The notes under the pieces are model-generated. The model made no database searches and was not told the DNA's origin. It saw only the letters and a program-made list of their open reading frames with translations. DNA of 64,000 nt from Winogradskyella sp. PG-2 (GTDB lineage Bacteria; Bacteroidota; Bacteroidia; Flavobacteriales; Flavobacteriaceae). Below, piece after piece: positions 1-9,739 of the stretch. Within the stretch, counting starts at the first letter, position 1; the number at the start of each line of letters is the position of its first letter. A program made the translations under genes and the position numbers. Where the stretch lies: the NCBI RefSeq assembly GCF_000828715.1, contig NZ_AP014583.1, positions 1,052,001 to 1,116,000 of the forward strand. Direction: 5' to 3'.

Positions 1-930
1 GTATTTAAATTGTAATTCATTACCAGCATACCCTTTGTCTTCCGCATAATAAAGTGACTTGTTTATGTAGAAAAGTGCTTTATCAGTATCAACTTTTGTT
101 AATTCATTCTCGTGTTTTCTTGTAGCATACCAATCACCAATAAGGTTTAATGATGCTGTGTAATATATACTCTCATACTTAATATTAAATGTTGTTTTTG
201 AATGTAACTCTTCAAGTTCATTCATGTAACCGATTACTGTTAAACTGTCTGCTAGTTTAGAGAATGCATATAGCTTTTTATAAGGAAACATAACCTCGTA
301 TCTATCGTAAATACCATCTGCATCTGCACGTGACTCATGTATAGCATCTTTGTTGGCGTAGTAAATTCGTTCTGCAAGTCTAATGTAGCGCTGTGCTTCT
401 TCTAAATCACCATTATCTGCTGCACTTTGCGATAAATAATTATATGCTCCAACACTAAAATCACCATTTATATTTTCTAACTTTTCTAGTTCTCTTACTG
501 AATTTTGCATGCTCTTAAAACTCCTTCTAAAGAATTTTAACCCATCTTCTACATATGCTTTTCTATAATATAGAACGCCTTTTAATTCTATATCTTCTTG
601 TGAATTTGTACAAAACTTGATACCAGACTCAATACTTTTTAAACTTTCAAATAAGAAACCTGAATTGGTTTGTGCTTCATATTGATAATTATAAAGTAAT
701 GCAATTTTTGAACTGTCTTGAACTTTTGATTCAATGATATTTGGAAGTTCATTTTTGCAAAGTTTAAGTAAATCATCATACTTTTTCTGATTCCAGAGTT
801 TTTCAGCTTTCTTTACTATTGGCGAATTAATGGAGTCCTTTTGTTGAGAACTGACACTTTGTGCGGATATTAATATGATATTACTAACAATACATATAAA
901 TGCGTGGTTAAGCTTACAATTAAATAGCAA
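1..930 (-). CDS. Secreted TPR-like protein, 3' end outside the window
   Basis: An open frame of 310 codons runs off the left edge with no stop. It opens at a TTG at 930-928, immediately after an in-frame TAA, and no ATG or GTG lies before the mature part. The N-terminus reads as a signal peptide ending in ILISAQS (about residues 20-26). The rest is helical, with pairs of short helices, for example LYNYQYEAQTNSGFLFESL and GDLEEAQRYIRLAERIYYAN, as in TPR proteins. The first gene of a two-component or LuxR-type TPR regulator would look similar, but any C-terminal domain is cut off. The function is unknown. The TTG start is less certain than the frame. Confidence 0.6.
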   Translation of the reverse strand, partial: MLFNCKLNHAFICIVSNIILISAQSVSSQQKDSINSPIVKKAEKLWNQKKYDDLLKLCKNELPNIIESKVQDSSKIALLYNYQYEAQTNSGFLFESLKSIESGIKFCTNSQEDIELKGVLYYRKAYVEDGLKFFRRSFKSMQNSVRELEKLENINGDFSVGAYNYLSQSAADNGDLEEAQRYIRLAERIYYANKDAIHESRADADGIYDRYEVMFPYKKLYAFSKLADSLTVIGYMNELEELHSKTTFNIKYESIYYTASLNLIGDWYATRKHENELTKVDTDKALFYINKSLYYAEDKGYAGNELQFKY

Positions 931-995
931 TTAAAGATGGTTTTAAATTGGTTAAGTATTTAAAGATAAACTAATAAATCAATATAAATTTAAAA

Positions 996-1892
996 TTATC
1001 TATTATCATAAAACGTTTTAAAATTTGTATCAATGGTTATGCTAATATCTTCTACTCTAAAAACTTTATGATTTGGAAATAAACCTGTCTCTACTTTTTC
1101 GCAGGGTTTTGATTTATCATTAGCTCTTGCTACGTCTGTACATTCAACAAAATGAGTTCCTTTAAAGTAGGCTCGTAATCGTTTTGAATTAAATTCAATA
1201 ATATGCAAAGTACCTTTATAAGGTATACTCTCAGTATTACCTGCTGAATCCCCAAATAATATATTATAGGTAGATCTATTCTCTTTAAATTCCTCAGTTT
1301 CTTGATTCATAATAACACTATTCTCCAATGTATTTAGCATTGGTTGAGTTAAGGCTTCAATCTTTTTCATGGCTTCATCCGGAGACAATTTGCCTTCTTG
1401 CATTAATTTAGATATTTTTTTAACCTCTTCTTCAACTGATTTCTTATCGGACTTTAGACCACTAATATCTGTTTTAGATACCGCTGAATTCATTTTGTTT
1501 ACCTCTTCTTCATTAAATTCATTTTCTAGCATACTTTCTTTTACATATGAAACATTAATAGATACACTATCTTCTTCTGCTATAGGAAATTTAAATCTTC
1601 TTTTGAAATCTACAGAAAGCGATAAATACAATGGCCTTGGTGCATCTTTAGGGTTATAGGTTTTGCCCTGTCGCTGTAATTCGCTAATTTTTTTTGCCCA
1701 ATCCCCATTAGGACTCATGTCAATTTCTGAAATAGTAAAACTTAGAGTTTCGCCACTATTACCAATCTGAGTTTCTATAACTTCTGCTGGCTTAAAGGTT
1801 TTTCCGTTGTAGGTTACGTTTTGTTGAGCACTCAGCATCATTAAAGTACTAAATAATACTATTGCAAAGAATGTGACTTTAGAATTTCTCAT
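996..1892 (-). CDS. Secreted protein of unknown function
   Basis: A 298-residue protein with a clear signal peptide (residues 1-22, ending LMMLSAQ). The middle is a charged, Glu/Lys-rich helical stretch (about residues 110-180) that may form a coiled coil. The C-terminal third looks beta-rich and holds two cysteines (CTDVARANDKSKPC) spaced as a possible disulfide. I do not recognise the family. It lies 10 bases downstream of a lipoprotein gene on the same strand and is probably the last gene of the operon read from 8362 down to 996. It is likely periplasmic or outer-surface. Confidence 0.75.
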   Translation of the reverse strand: MRNSKVTFFAIVLFSTLMMLSAQQNVTYNGKTFKPAEVIETQIGNSGETLSFTISEIDMSPNGDWAKKISELQRQGKTYNPKDAPRPLYLSLSVDFKRRFKFPIAEEDSVSINVSYVKESMLENEFNEEEVNKMNSAVSKTDISGLKSDKKSVEEEVKKISKLMQEGKLSPDEAMKKIEALTQPMLNTLENSVIMNQETEEFKENRSTYNILFGDSAGNTESIPYKGTLHIIEFNSKRLRAYFKGTHFVECTDVARANDKSKPCEKVETGLFPNHKVFRVEDISITIDTNFKTFYDNR

Positions 1893-1902
1893 CTGGTTTT
1901 AT

Positions 1903-2487
1903 TTAGAATAAATTAGTGTTTTTTGCAATGCTAATAGCAACATTCTTAACATCTGCTTCATTATCGATTTTATTTTTTGCTTTCATTTTTGGAGGCACAG
2001 TAATCATTACATCGTAGCCTTTCATTTTAATTTCGAGCTTTTTTTGTTTACCAATCCAGATGGTTGCCATACCTAAATTAGGTACATACTCGGCAGATTT
2101 AAATCGTTTTTTTCGCATTTCCCAACTTTCTTTCCAGCCGTCTCCTTCAGATTTATTTTCGGTAATAAAAATTGAACCTCTTATATACTGGCTTAGGTCA
2201 TCAAAAAAAATGACATTGAACTGGCAATTTTTATTAATAAATGAACTTCCTGCATCAAATTTTACTGATGTAGCATTATCATAGCCTTTTAATATTGCAG
2301 CCTCGTCTAAAAACTCACATAAGTCTTCAGGTAATTCTGAAAAGTTCTTTTTATTTCCTTTAAAACTATCGTTGACAAAACTGGTATCTCCATAGTCTTG
2401 ACCAACAACTGTTTTTTGATCGCCATTACATGAGTTTAGTAAAATAACTAATACTAGTGCTAATCCTATAATTTTTATATTTTTCAT
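1903..2487 (-). CDS. Lipoprotein of unknown function, paralogue of its upstream neighbour
   Basis: A 194-residue predicted lipoprotein with a hydrophobic leader ending in the lipobox LNSC (Cys at about residue 20). It is related to the protein at 2497-3141. Both have a DTSFVN.. FKGN block just after the lipid anchor, a Cys-containing FNVIFFDD/GFYIET strand, a W(K/E)E(S/A)WEM/LKK helix, GMA(T/A)(I/L)W, and a C-terminal V(A)I(S/A) helix. It is therefore a tandem duplication that has diverged strongly. The fold and role are unknown. The protein is probably anchored in the outer or inner membrane facing the periplasm. Confidence 0.75.
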   Translation of the reverse strand: MKNIKIIGLALVLVILLNSCNGDQKTVVGQDYGDTSFVNDSFKGNKKNFSELPEDLCEFLDEAAILKGYDNATSVKFDAGSSFINKNCQFNVIFFDDLSQYIRGSIFITENKSEGDGWKESWEMRKKRFKSAEYVPNLGMATIWIGKQKKLEIKMKGYDVMITVPPKMKAKNKIDNEADVKNVAISIAKNTNLF

Positions 2488-2496
2488 AATAATTTA

Positions 2497-3141
2497 TTAG
2501 TTAATATATCCTGCAGCTTTTACCATTGCAATTGCTACTTCTTTATAATCTCTATTTTTTGACATCTCATCTTTATTGGTTATATTTTTTGGAGGGTAAA
2601 CCATTAACGTATAACCATCGAACTTAATTTTAAGTTCTTTTTGTCGTTCGTTCCATAATGCAGCCATTCCCATATCACTAATCCATTCTGAGGATTTAGA
2701 CATTGATTTTTTTAAAGCCCAAGCCTCTTCCCAGTTTTCACCACTACCTGCGGTTTCTGCAATTTCGCCCATCATTTCATCTTTAGCTATTTCTCTAAAT
2801 AAAGCAATAGAACCACGCAACCACTCATAATCATTTTCACTGGTTTCAATATAAAACCCACATTGCGGCTCTATATCCTTGCGAAAACGGTCTGATTTTT
2901 TGTTATCCATGAGATGGATTTCATCTTGAGACACCTTATAAATGTTTGCCAAAGCACTCATAGACATTTGTTCACACGCACTATTATCTTTATTATAGTT
3001 AATTAGATTGCCTTTAAAGTTTTTATTGACAAAACTAGTATCGTTCATTTCAGAGACTTCAACTGTCTTTTTATCTCCTAAGCATGAATTTAGTACAAGC
3101 ATTATTGAAAGTAGTAATGATAATTTTATTGTTGTTTTCAT
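2497..3141 (-). CDS. Lipoprotein of unknown function, paralogue of its downstream neighbour
   Basis: A 214-residue predicted lipoprotein whose leader ends LNSCLGDKK, with the lipobox Cys at about residue 20. The mature part shares its block order with the adjacent 194-residue lipoprotein: the DTSFVN motif, a SENDYEWLRGSI strand matching DDLSQYIRGSI, a NWEEAWALKK helix and GMAALWNERQKELKIK. It lies 9 bases from that gene and 12 bases from the large T9SS cargo gene upstream, so the three are probably cotranscribed. The association with a T9SS cargo suggests a surface role, but that is inference only. Confidence 0.75.
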   Translation of the reverse strand: MKTTIKLSLLLSIMLVLNSCLGDKKTVEVSEMNDTSFVNKNFKGNLINYNKDNSACEQMSMSALANIYKVSQDEIHLMDNKKSDRFRKDIEPQCGFYIETSENDYEWLRGSIALFREIAKDEMMGEIAETAGSGENWEEAWALKKSMSKSSEWISDMGMAALWNERQKELKIKFDGYTLMVYPPKNITNKDEMSKNRDYKEVAIAMVKAAGYIN

Positions 3142-3153
3142 CTTAAATTGAGT

Positions 3154-6100
3154 TTATTTTTTTATGATTTTAATTTGAGAAGTTCTTTCGGAATTGATAA
3201 CGTTTAGTATATAATTACCCTTTGCTAAATGACTTAAATCTAATTGCATGGTTTGCTTATTTTCAGAAGTTTTAGTGTCAATAATCCTACCCATTAAGTC
3301 ATAAACCTCAACGGTATAATTTCCTGTTTCTGGAAGTACTAATTCTAAACCATCTATAACCGGATTTGGAAACGCCTTAACATGTATACCGTTATCAGAA
3401 AAATCATTGATTGATAAGGCTAATTCTACAAATTGGTGCTGTGTTGTATTTGTAATAATTGGTGGGTTTTGGTCAAAATAAATGGCTGCTGTATTCTCTA
3501 CAATTGTGTTTAATGCTATACCTTCTATTGGTCTAACTGCAAACTTTACATAACCTTGACTTGCATTAGGATCATTTGCCGTATAATCTAAAAATATGTC
3601 CTCAAAGAAAAAACGAAGTGTTGTTTTTCCATCAATAAACAATTCATCTAAAACAACCTCGTGGCTAGCTTCTATAAGCTGAATAGAATTAACGTCTAAA
3701 TTAGGATCTAGTTCATCTAAAACATAAATGTCTTTAGCCGAAAAATTACCTTCATTTTCAAATCGAATTGTATAGGTTAAATAAGGGGTGTCAATATCAA
3801 TTTCATTTAATATATTCGGTAGTCCTGGTGATACAAGTTTATCATTTGGATCATAAGAACTAGCTATTTCTGTATTCTTAGGTAACGGAGCGTAAACAGG
3901 ACCTTCTGGTACAAAAGGATCAGTTACAGGATTATTAGGATCTAAAAATGGAGGTAAATCTTCTGGAAATCTTAAATTTGGATTATCCTCAGGCCTAGGA
4001 ATAAGCGGTATATTAAGTGACCCATCATTTTCATCTAAATTATCGGCACCCACAAACGATAATCCGTATTCAATAGTAGAGCCATTTTGTTCTGGTGCAA
4101 ATAAATCAGTTGCCACCTCAATGATAATCATATCCTTTGCATCTAACTGGTCAATTGTAAAATCTATGGTAACAGTATCAGAATTGGTGTTTATTTGTGG
4201 TGTTGTAGTTAAAGTATTTACAGTATAATTAGTATTACTGTCATTTACGCTCCAGTTGTTGCTTTTTGGTTCAATTATAGTTTTATAAATTACAGGTATA
4301 TCTGTTTCTGAGGTTACTCTATAAACTTTAATATCATTAATTTGCGGAAGAATATTATCACTATCTTCATCTTTATTCTGATATAGAAATTGAAAATTGA
4401 GATTAGTAAAATTCTTATCTGAAGAAATATTTCCGATGGCTGTTGTAAAGGTATTTTCAAACCCATCTCTAACAAATCCCCAAGCTCCTAATTTCTCAGC
4501 TGATTTAACTAATAAGGCGTCAATATATCTTGCTTGCAACTTCAAAACACCTACATCAGTATCTTGATTAACATCTGTAACAGTAAAATTTATATTTGGA
4601 GTTTCTGTAAATATATTGGGATCACTACCAAGGAGAATTATTGTATAATCTCCTTCACCTTGATACAAAAATTCAAATTCGCCATTAGACTTTGAAACTG
4701 AATACCTAGTGAGTGTACTCCCATTTTTAGTAATTGCAAATCTTTGATTTTTATACAACTCATTGGCATCTAATGCATCATTATTATTAGCATCAAAATA
4801 GACTTGTCCTTTAATTCTAAAAGATTCAAAATTTGCAGGAGGAAGATTGGCATTTGATAAAGTGATTTTTAACCAATCCCCATTAGATTGTGTCCATATA
4901 TCACCATTAACATCAATAGTAACTGTGTTTGTTAAACCAAAATTTATTTTGGGTAGAATGCTTTCTTCAGTGCTAAAACTACTTGTAAGACCAAGTTGAT
5001 AAGACTCCGCATTAAGACTTCCGAATGGGTCTAAAATCCTTGCAAGTTTTGGAGAGTTGAGCATCAATATCAAATTACCCATATCATCTGCAGCACCTGC
5101 TCGTATAACTTCAAAAGAAGCAAAACCTAAATCTTCTAAGACAATAGTGGTAATATTACTCTCTTCTAATAAAAAAATTGTGGTTTGTGAGAGAAATGCC
5201 ATTTTGCCATCGGGTAAAGTAATTTGCTGTAATGCATTACTACCACCATTAGGGAAGGGATTTATAGAATATTCAAAAGAAAGCGTTTCTGTAGTTTCGG
5301 TAGCCCTATTAAATCTGTTTATAATGATTTCATTAGTGCTCGTATTAACTTCAGAATAGATTGCATAACCAAAACTATCTGCTGTCACAGGGTTATTAGA
5401 ATCATAATTATCTAAAGTATAAGTAGCAGTTTCATTATCCTGTTTGTAAATATGTAAAATACTAGGCTGCCTATCAAATAACCAAAGTTCATCTTGGTAT
5501 GTAGCTAGCCAATCTGGATCGAAACCTAAATCTGCATCATCATCTAATTTTTGTATTAATGGTGCATCATATCTATACAAACCACCACTAGTAGCATTGG
5601 GTCTATCATTTTCATCTCTTACCAGAATCTGGTCTGAACTAAAAAATTCTGTAACACCAAAAATATCATCATCACTTAAAAAAGTAAGAATATCATCGGT
5701 TTCATTTAACCACCAGGTACCACCATTTGCAGCAGCTACAGAAGCATCCATATTGTTAGAAAAACTAGCATTGACCTTTGCCATTTTAGCAGAGATATTA
5801 CCAGGAGCTTCATCATTAAAGCCACGCCAAACACCATCGGTTAGTTTTAAAAACTCAAAAGGTTTTTCAGTACTAGAACCTATTACACCACCTGAAGCAA
5901 AATAAATACTTCCATTAAATGCATCTATTGCCTTTGGACTTTGTACAAGCGGAAAACCTAAATCTTCTATATCGTCCTCTGGTATAAAAGTCCAAACAGG
6001 TTGGGTAACATCACTTGGGTCTAAAATAATTACACCATCATATAAACCTGCTATAGCCCAAATTAAACCATCTGGCCCAATAGTAAGATCATTAAAACTA

Positions 6101-7017
6101 TAGTTTCCATTTCCTGGGTTTTCCAACTCGAAGAAATCAAATTCTTCTGTAGTCGGATTAAATCTCGCTAAACCTCCACCGTTAAAAGGTGCAAAAGCTA
6201 TCCATAAGTTCCCAGAACCATCAGCAGTTATTTTAGAAATGTTTTCTGCAGGAAGACTACTACTATCATAAATAACCGTAGGATTATCACCATTCAGGTC
6301 AATCTTATATAATACCTCACCACCTACATATAAAAACCCGTTGACTACTGCGGAAGCATTCCAAAACACAATATTGGTAGATAAACCAGAAATTACACCT
6401 AAATAAAGTAGCATATTGTTCTCTAAACTAAAGAGACCGACCTGATTATTTATTCTTGCTAGTATATATGTGATCCCAGTGGCTGGGTCGTAAGCAAATT
6501 TTCTCGCTTGAGGTATTTCACTAAACGATTGTTCATAATTAATTGTGTCAAAACTCAATGTATTTAGATCTAAATATGTAAGACCACTTAAATTACTGTT
6601 AGAAGTGGCAAATAACAGTTTTCCATCTGGTGTAACAATACCATCTTCTGAAGTAATATTGAAAGATAAATTTTCTCCTGGTATAGCTAAAGCTGGTATA
6701 TTCTGCCATGTACCATCTGCGCTATGAATTGAATATCCTTTAGATGTAATAAAAACCTCATCATTATTAAAATAATTCTGGGCAATCTTTATAACACTAT
6801 CAGAATTTAGACCATAGCTTTGTTCTACAACACCCAAATTATTCGCGTCATCACAAAATGTAATTTTATTTTCTGCTTCAGGAATTTCTGTACCACAGGA
6901 ATTAGGGTAAAATGTAATTTTAGTACCAGTGGTATAATTTTCAATTTTTTCCACTTGTGCTGATAGTGTCAAACAAGTGAAGAAATAAATACTTAATATT
7001 AAGTAGCCTTTTTTCAT
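3154..7017 (-). CDS. Large T9SS-secreted beta-propeller protein with type A sorting domain
   Basis: A 1287-residue secreted protein with a signal peptide at residues 1-20 (LTLSAQ). From about residue 60 to 720 it has repeated strands of the kind found in two-component-regulator-like propellers (GDNPTVIYD, GNLWIAF, DGLIWAIAG). An SdrD-B-like segment with a VYFDANNNDALD calcium-type loop follows at about 735-810. A conserved Flavobacteria module opens with SYDPNDKLV at about 1057 and contains YTIRFENEGN. The tail (about 1210-1287) has AFPNPV, a YDLMGR turn, LAKGNYIL and a terminal KIIKK, which is the type A T9SS sorting signal. It would be exported across the outer membrane and attached to the surface. 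The ligand is unknown; adhesion or glycan binding would fit. Confidence 0.88.
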   Translation of the reverse strand: MKKGYLILSIYFFTCLTLSAQVEKIENYTTGTKITFYPNSCGTEIPEAENKITFCDDANNLGVVEQSYGLNSDSVIKIAQNYFNNDEVFITSKGYSIHSADGTWQNIPALAIPGENLSFNITSEDGIVTPDGKLLFATSNSNLSGLTYLDLNTLSFDTINYEQSFSEIPQARKFAYDPATGITYILARINNQVGLFSLENNMLLYLGVISGLSTNIVFWNASAVVNGFLYVGGEVLYKIDLNGDNPTVIYDSSSLPAENISKITADGSGNLWIAFAPFNGGGLARFNPTTEEFDFFELENPGNGNYSFNDLTIGPDGLIWAIAGLYDGVIILDPSDVTQPVWTFIPEDDIEDLGFPLVQSPKAIDAFNGSIYFASGGVIGSSTEKPFEFLKLTDGVWRGFNDEAPGNISAKMAKVNASFSNNMDASVAAANGGTWWLNETDDILTFLSDDDIFGVTEFFSSDQILVRDENDRPNATSGGLYRYDAPLIQKLDDDADLGFDPDWLATYQDELWLFDRQPSILHIYKQDNETATYTLDNYDSNNPVTADSFGYAIYSEVNTSTNEIIINRFNRATETTETLSFEYSINPFPNGGSNALQQITLPDGKMAFLSQTTIFLLEESNITTIVLEDLGFASFEVIRAGAADDMGNLILMLNSPKLARILDPFGSLNAESYQLGLTSSFSTEESILPKINFGLTNTVTIDVNGDIWTQSNGDWLKITLSNANLPPANFESFRIKGQVYFDANNNDALDANELYKNQRFAITKNGSTLTRYSVSKSNGEFEFLYQGEGDYTIILLGSDPNIFTETPNINFTVTDVNQDTDVGVLKLQARYIDALLVKSAEKLGAWGFVRDGFENTFTTAIGNISSDKNFTNLNFQFLYQNKDEDSDNILPQINDIKVYRVTSETDIPVIYKTIIEPKSNNWSVNDSNTNYTVNTLTTTPQINTNSDTVTIDFTIDQLDAKDMIIIEVATDLFAPEQNGSTIEYGLSFVGADNLDENDGSLNIPLIPRPEDNPNLRFPEDLPPFLDPNNPVTDPFVPEGPVYAPLPKNTEIASSYDPNDKLVSPGLPNILNEIDIDTPYLTYTIRFENEGNFSAKDIYVLDELDPNLDVNSIQLIEASHEVVLDELFIDGKTTLRFFFEDIFLDYTANDPNASQGYVKFAVRPIEGIALNTIVENTAAIYFDQNPPIITNTTQHQFVELALSINDFSDNGIHVKAFPNPVIDGLELVLPETGNYTVEVYDLMGRIIDTKTSENKQTMQLDLSHLAKGNYILNVINSERTSQIKIIKK

Positions 7018-7042
7018 AATTTACGTATTTGAGATTTTTAGG

Positions 7043-8362
7043 TTAAAACATCTTTCGATAGTCTTTTGGATTAATAGTTTTATTGATATTATCATTTATA
7101 GCAATAGTTTCACTGGTCATATTTCCTTCTTTAGATGCTGCGGTATATTCCATAATATGCCCTTTAAGAATCTCTTGATTTTGAATAAACCAATTTGGTA
7201 GATTAATATCTGGTGCAACCCAAAGATTCATTTTTACATCACTATCTGACATTGTATATTCATAGCATGTTGCACCAAGAATGGTTTTCGTTTTTCCTGT
7301 TTTTTTAAGATTAGTATAATCATAGTTTTCCATTTGGTCCGTTGGATTTTGCATTTGCTGACCTCCCATCATATTCTGCGACATTTGCATTTTCATACCT
7401 TGTGTTTCAACAAAAATGTGTGAGTTTCCTTTGTCCATAACTATAATAGATTCACCAGCAATTTCTTCATCTGAATATGCTCCCATATCAACCATTATTC
7501 CCATATATGCTTCATTAGGGTTTAAGAGATAAGACATCTCGTAAGAGCGATTTTGTTCTGAAACTGTTACTTTTACTTTAGTTTCAAAAGTGAATTGATA
7601 AGTACCTGGTTTTGCTCTACTAATTGCCGTTTCATTTACAGTATAGTCAGCATCATTTTGTGAAGACTGTTTTTCCTTTTTAACCGTTTTATTATTGATA
7701 AATTGAGGTGAAGTTCCATCAATGCCTCCTCTCACAATAGCTTCATAAAAAGTTTCAGAATATTCATCAGAATTGGCACTAAGACGTGTTACTTTTCGTA
7801 AACTCACTCTACCGTTAAATGAAATCTGAATGGCATCCTCAGAAAGTACATCAATAGTTACTTCACCTTTAGAAACATCATAGGTTTGATAATCATCAGT
7901 AACAGCTCTTTTGTAATCGTCTTCGTCTTTTTTATAATGCGGTAATAATGGATCATAAGATAATTTTAGCGTTGCTTCTTCAGGAATTTTAAACGTGCGC
8001 TTAACATTTTCAGTTTTATTTGTATCGTGTCTTAGATCGTCCCCGGTTTTAATAGTGAGATAAAACCCATCATGTATATCTGCATCATGAGACCACCAAG
8101 ATGTACTAAAATTGTAAGTATCATTATTACGTTCTACATTAATTTTTTTAACTTCAGATATATCTACTGAGTCATAAGTATTAGAGTGTGTTATAATAAC
8201 ACTACCAAAACTTGGGGTTTTTATTGGCTCCTCTTCAATATCTTTTTTTCCTGAAATTACACTTTCAGCTTTTGCTTTTAATTTCTTAAATATTTGAGCT
8301 TCAGAATCTTGAATCGAAAAAAAAATTAGTAAAATGAGTAAGAATTTTAAAAGTGTTTTCAT
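7043..8362 (-). CDS. Secreted protein with DUF4412-like C-terminal region
   Basis: A 439-residue secreted protein with a signal peptide ending about residue 22 (DSEAQ). After a Lys-rich linker, a beta-rich domain fills residues 50-240. The C-terminal part (about 300-439) contains a Met-rich stretch (MKMQMSQNMMGGQQM) and the block GATCYEYTMSDSDVKMNLWVA, which resembles the periplasmic DUF4412 family. The family assignment is from memory of the motif and is tentative. It heads the minus-strand run of secreted genes and is transcribed away from the sigma-factor gene, so the 116-bp gap between them holds both promoters. Confidence 0.72.
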   Translation of the reverse strand: MKTLLKFLLILLIFFSIQDSEAQIFKKLKAKAESVISGKKDIEEEPIKTPSFGSVIITHSNTYDSVDISEVKKINVERNNDTYNFSTSWWSHDADIHDGFYLTIKTGDDLRHDTNKTENVKRTFKIPEEATLKLSYDPLLPHYKKDEDDYKRAVTDDYQTYDVSKGEVTIDVLSEDAIQISFNGRVSLRKVTRLSANSDEYSETFYEAIVRGGIDGTSPQFINNKTVKKEKQSSQNDADYTVNETAISRAKPGTYQFTFETKVKVTVSEQNRSYEMSYLLNPNEAYMGIMVDMGAYSDEEIAGESIIVMDKGNSHIFVETQGMKMQMSQNMMGGQQMQNPTDQMENYDYTNLKKTGKTKTILGATCYEYTMSDSDVKMNLWVAPDINLPNWFIQNQEILKGHIMEYTAASKEGNMTSETIAINDNINKTINPKDYRKMF

Positions 8363-8407
8363 TGTGATTTTTAAATTGATTACACCTTTTGTACTTCCAA
8401 AAAGAAA

Positions 8408-8458
8408 AAGGTTAACAGCACCTGAAAAAAAATTATCTTTGCTTTAGTTGTTAACCTT
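8408..8458. promoter_or_regulatory. Perfect inverted repeat flanking the sigma-factor -7 box
   Basis: AAGGTTAACA at 8408-8417 and its exact complement TGTTAACCTT at 8449-8458 enclose TATCTTTG at 8434-8441. The latter matches the Bacteroidota -7 consensus TAnnTTTG and sits 38 bases before the GTG start of the sigma gene. The repeat lies between two divergent genes, so a protein bound there, or looping between the arms, could act on both. Whether it is an operator or an RNA stem is not known. Confidence 0.55.
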
Positions 8459-8478
8459 TAATAAGGTAATTCTACTAA

Positions 8479-9030
8479 GTGAATAAAGACCTAAAAGAGC
8501 AAAATCTTGAAGAACGATTAAGAGCAGAAGATAAATCTGCACTAGATATTGTTTACAAAAATTATAGAAGTGAATTTTTGAATTACGTAAAACGTTATGA
8601 AATTGATTATGAAACGTCTTTAGATATTTTTCAGGATGCCATAATTGCGATGTATCAAAATTTTGCTATAAAAAAAATCTATCTAGAAAAAAGTACTGTT
8701 AAAACTTATCTTTTTGGAATTGGTAAGCATAAGACATTTAATTATTTAAAATCAAAAAATAAACACCTTCGCATTGTAAACGATGTTGAAGATTATGAAG
8801 AATTAGACATCGAAGAACCTAGTTTAAATTTTTACCAGAAGCAGCTTGCCAAACAGCTCAATCAAATTTCAGAAAGCTGTAAAGAAGTTCTCAAACTTTA
8901 TTACTATAGAAACTTAACCATTAATGAGATTGTTGAACAAACCCATTATAAAGATGCCAACACAGTAAAAAGCCATAAATCTAGGTGTATGAAACGATTA
9001 AAATCATTGGTTAATAGCAAACAACAATGA
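8479..9030 (+). CDS. RNA polymerase sigma-70 factor, ECF type
   Basis: A 183-residue protein of ECF size. Region 2 spans about residues 20-90 (LDIVYKNYRSEFLNYV, DIFQDAIIAMYQNF, TYLFGIGKHKTFNYL). Region 4 spans about 120-175 (SCKEVLKLYYYRNLTINEIVEQ, DANTVKSHKSRCMKRLKSL, a helix-turn-helix). Translation starts at GTG 8479; there is no upstream ATG in frame. The stop overlaps the next gene by 4 bases (ATGA), so the two are translationally coupled, as is usual for a sigma/anti-sigma pair. It probably directs transcription of an unknown regulon, possibly including the divergent secreted genes. Confidence 0.9.
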   Translation: MNKDLKEQNLEERLRAEDKSALDIVYKNYRSEFLNYVKRYEIDYETSLDIFQDAIIAMYQNFAIKKIYLEKSTVKTYLFGIGKHKTFNYLKSKNKHLRIVNDVEDYEELDIEEPSLNFYQKQLAKQLNQISESCKEVLKLYYYRNLTINEIVEQTHYKDANTVKSHKSRCMKRLKSLVNSKQQ

Positions 9031-9737
9031 CTCGAGAAGAATTAATACAAGGTTACTTTAAAAACACTTTATCAGATAGTGAGGTGCAATCGCTTAAGAA
9101 ACGTTTAAAAACAGATGCTGATTTTAAAGCTGAGTTTGAAGATTATGAAAATATACACCTTGCTTTTATAGAAAATGAAAAGAAAGTGCTTAAAGAGCGT
9201 CTGAAAAATTTGGATAACACTGGTTTAACTGAGTCAAAAAGCTGGTTGCAATCGTCGTGGCTACGCTATGCAGCAGCAAGTATAATAGTTATTGGTTTGT
9301 GTTATACATTTTTATTCCAAAACTCAGAGAGTATGTATGAGACCTACTTTGATGTCTACCCTAATGTAGAGCAACCAGTAGTAAGAAATAGTAGTGCTAA
9401 TAATGATGGATTTTTAGCTTATGAGAATGCAAACTATCAAAAAGCGGTCATAGAATTCGAATCTCTTCTAGAGTCTATTGATAATCCAAATATCAGATTT
9501 TACTATGCGATGTCTTTAATGAATTTAGGCAATATCAATGATGCAGGTAAACAATTGGAATCGTTACTAGCTACTGATTTTGAGTATAAAGCAGAGACAT
9601 TATGGTATAACGCCCTTATTTATGTTAAAAAAGATAATATTGATTTAGCCATAGCCAATCTTAAAACTTTAGATAGTTCTAATTCTTCATTTAAATCTAA
9701 GGAAAGAAAGTTACTTTTGCAGAAATTGGAAGACTAA
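9027..9737 (+). CDS. Membrane-anchored anti-sigma-like protein with TPR-like periplasmic part
   Basis: A 236-residue protein. Residues 1-75 are charged and cytoplasmic (EELIQGYFKNTLSDSEVQSLKKRL, similar to the short zinc-free anti-sigma modules of Bacteroidota). One membrane helix lies at about 79-98 (YAAASIIVIGLCYTFLF). Residues 130-236 form helical pairs that look like TPRs (GFLAYENANYQKAVIEFESLL, RFYYAMSLMNLGNINDAGKQL, ETLWYNALIYVKKDNIDLAI). The start codon overlaps the sigma gene stop. The inferred role is to hold the sigma factor at the membrane until a periplasmic cue is sensed. No HxxxCxxC zinc motif is visible. Confidence 0.75.
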   Translation: MTREELIQGYFKNTLSDSEVQSLKKRLKTDADFKAEFEDYENIHLAFIENEKKVLKERLKNLDNTGLTESKSWLQSSWLRYAAASIIVIGLCYTFLFQNSESMYETYFDVYPNVEQPVVRNSSANNDGFLAYENANYQKAVIEFESLLESIDNPNIRFYYAMSLMNLGNINDAGKQLESLLATDFEYKAETLWYNALIYVKKDNIDLAIANLKTLDSSNSSFKSKERKLLLQKLED

Positions 9738-9739
9738 TA

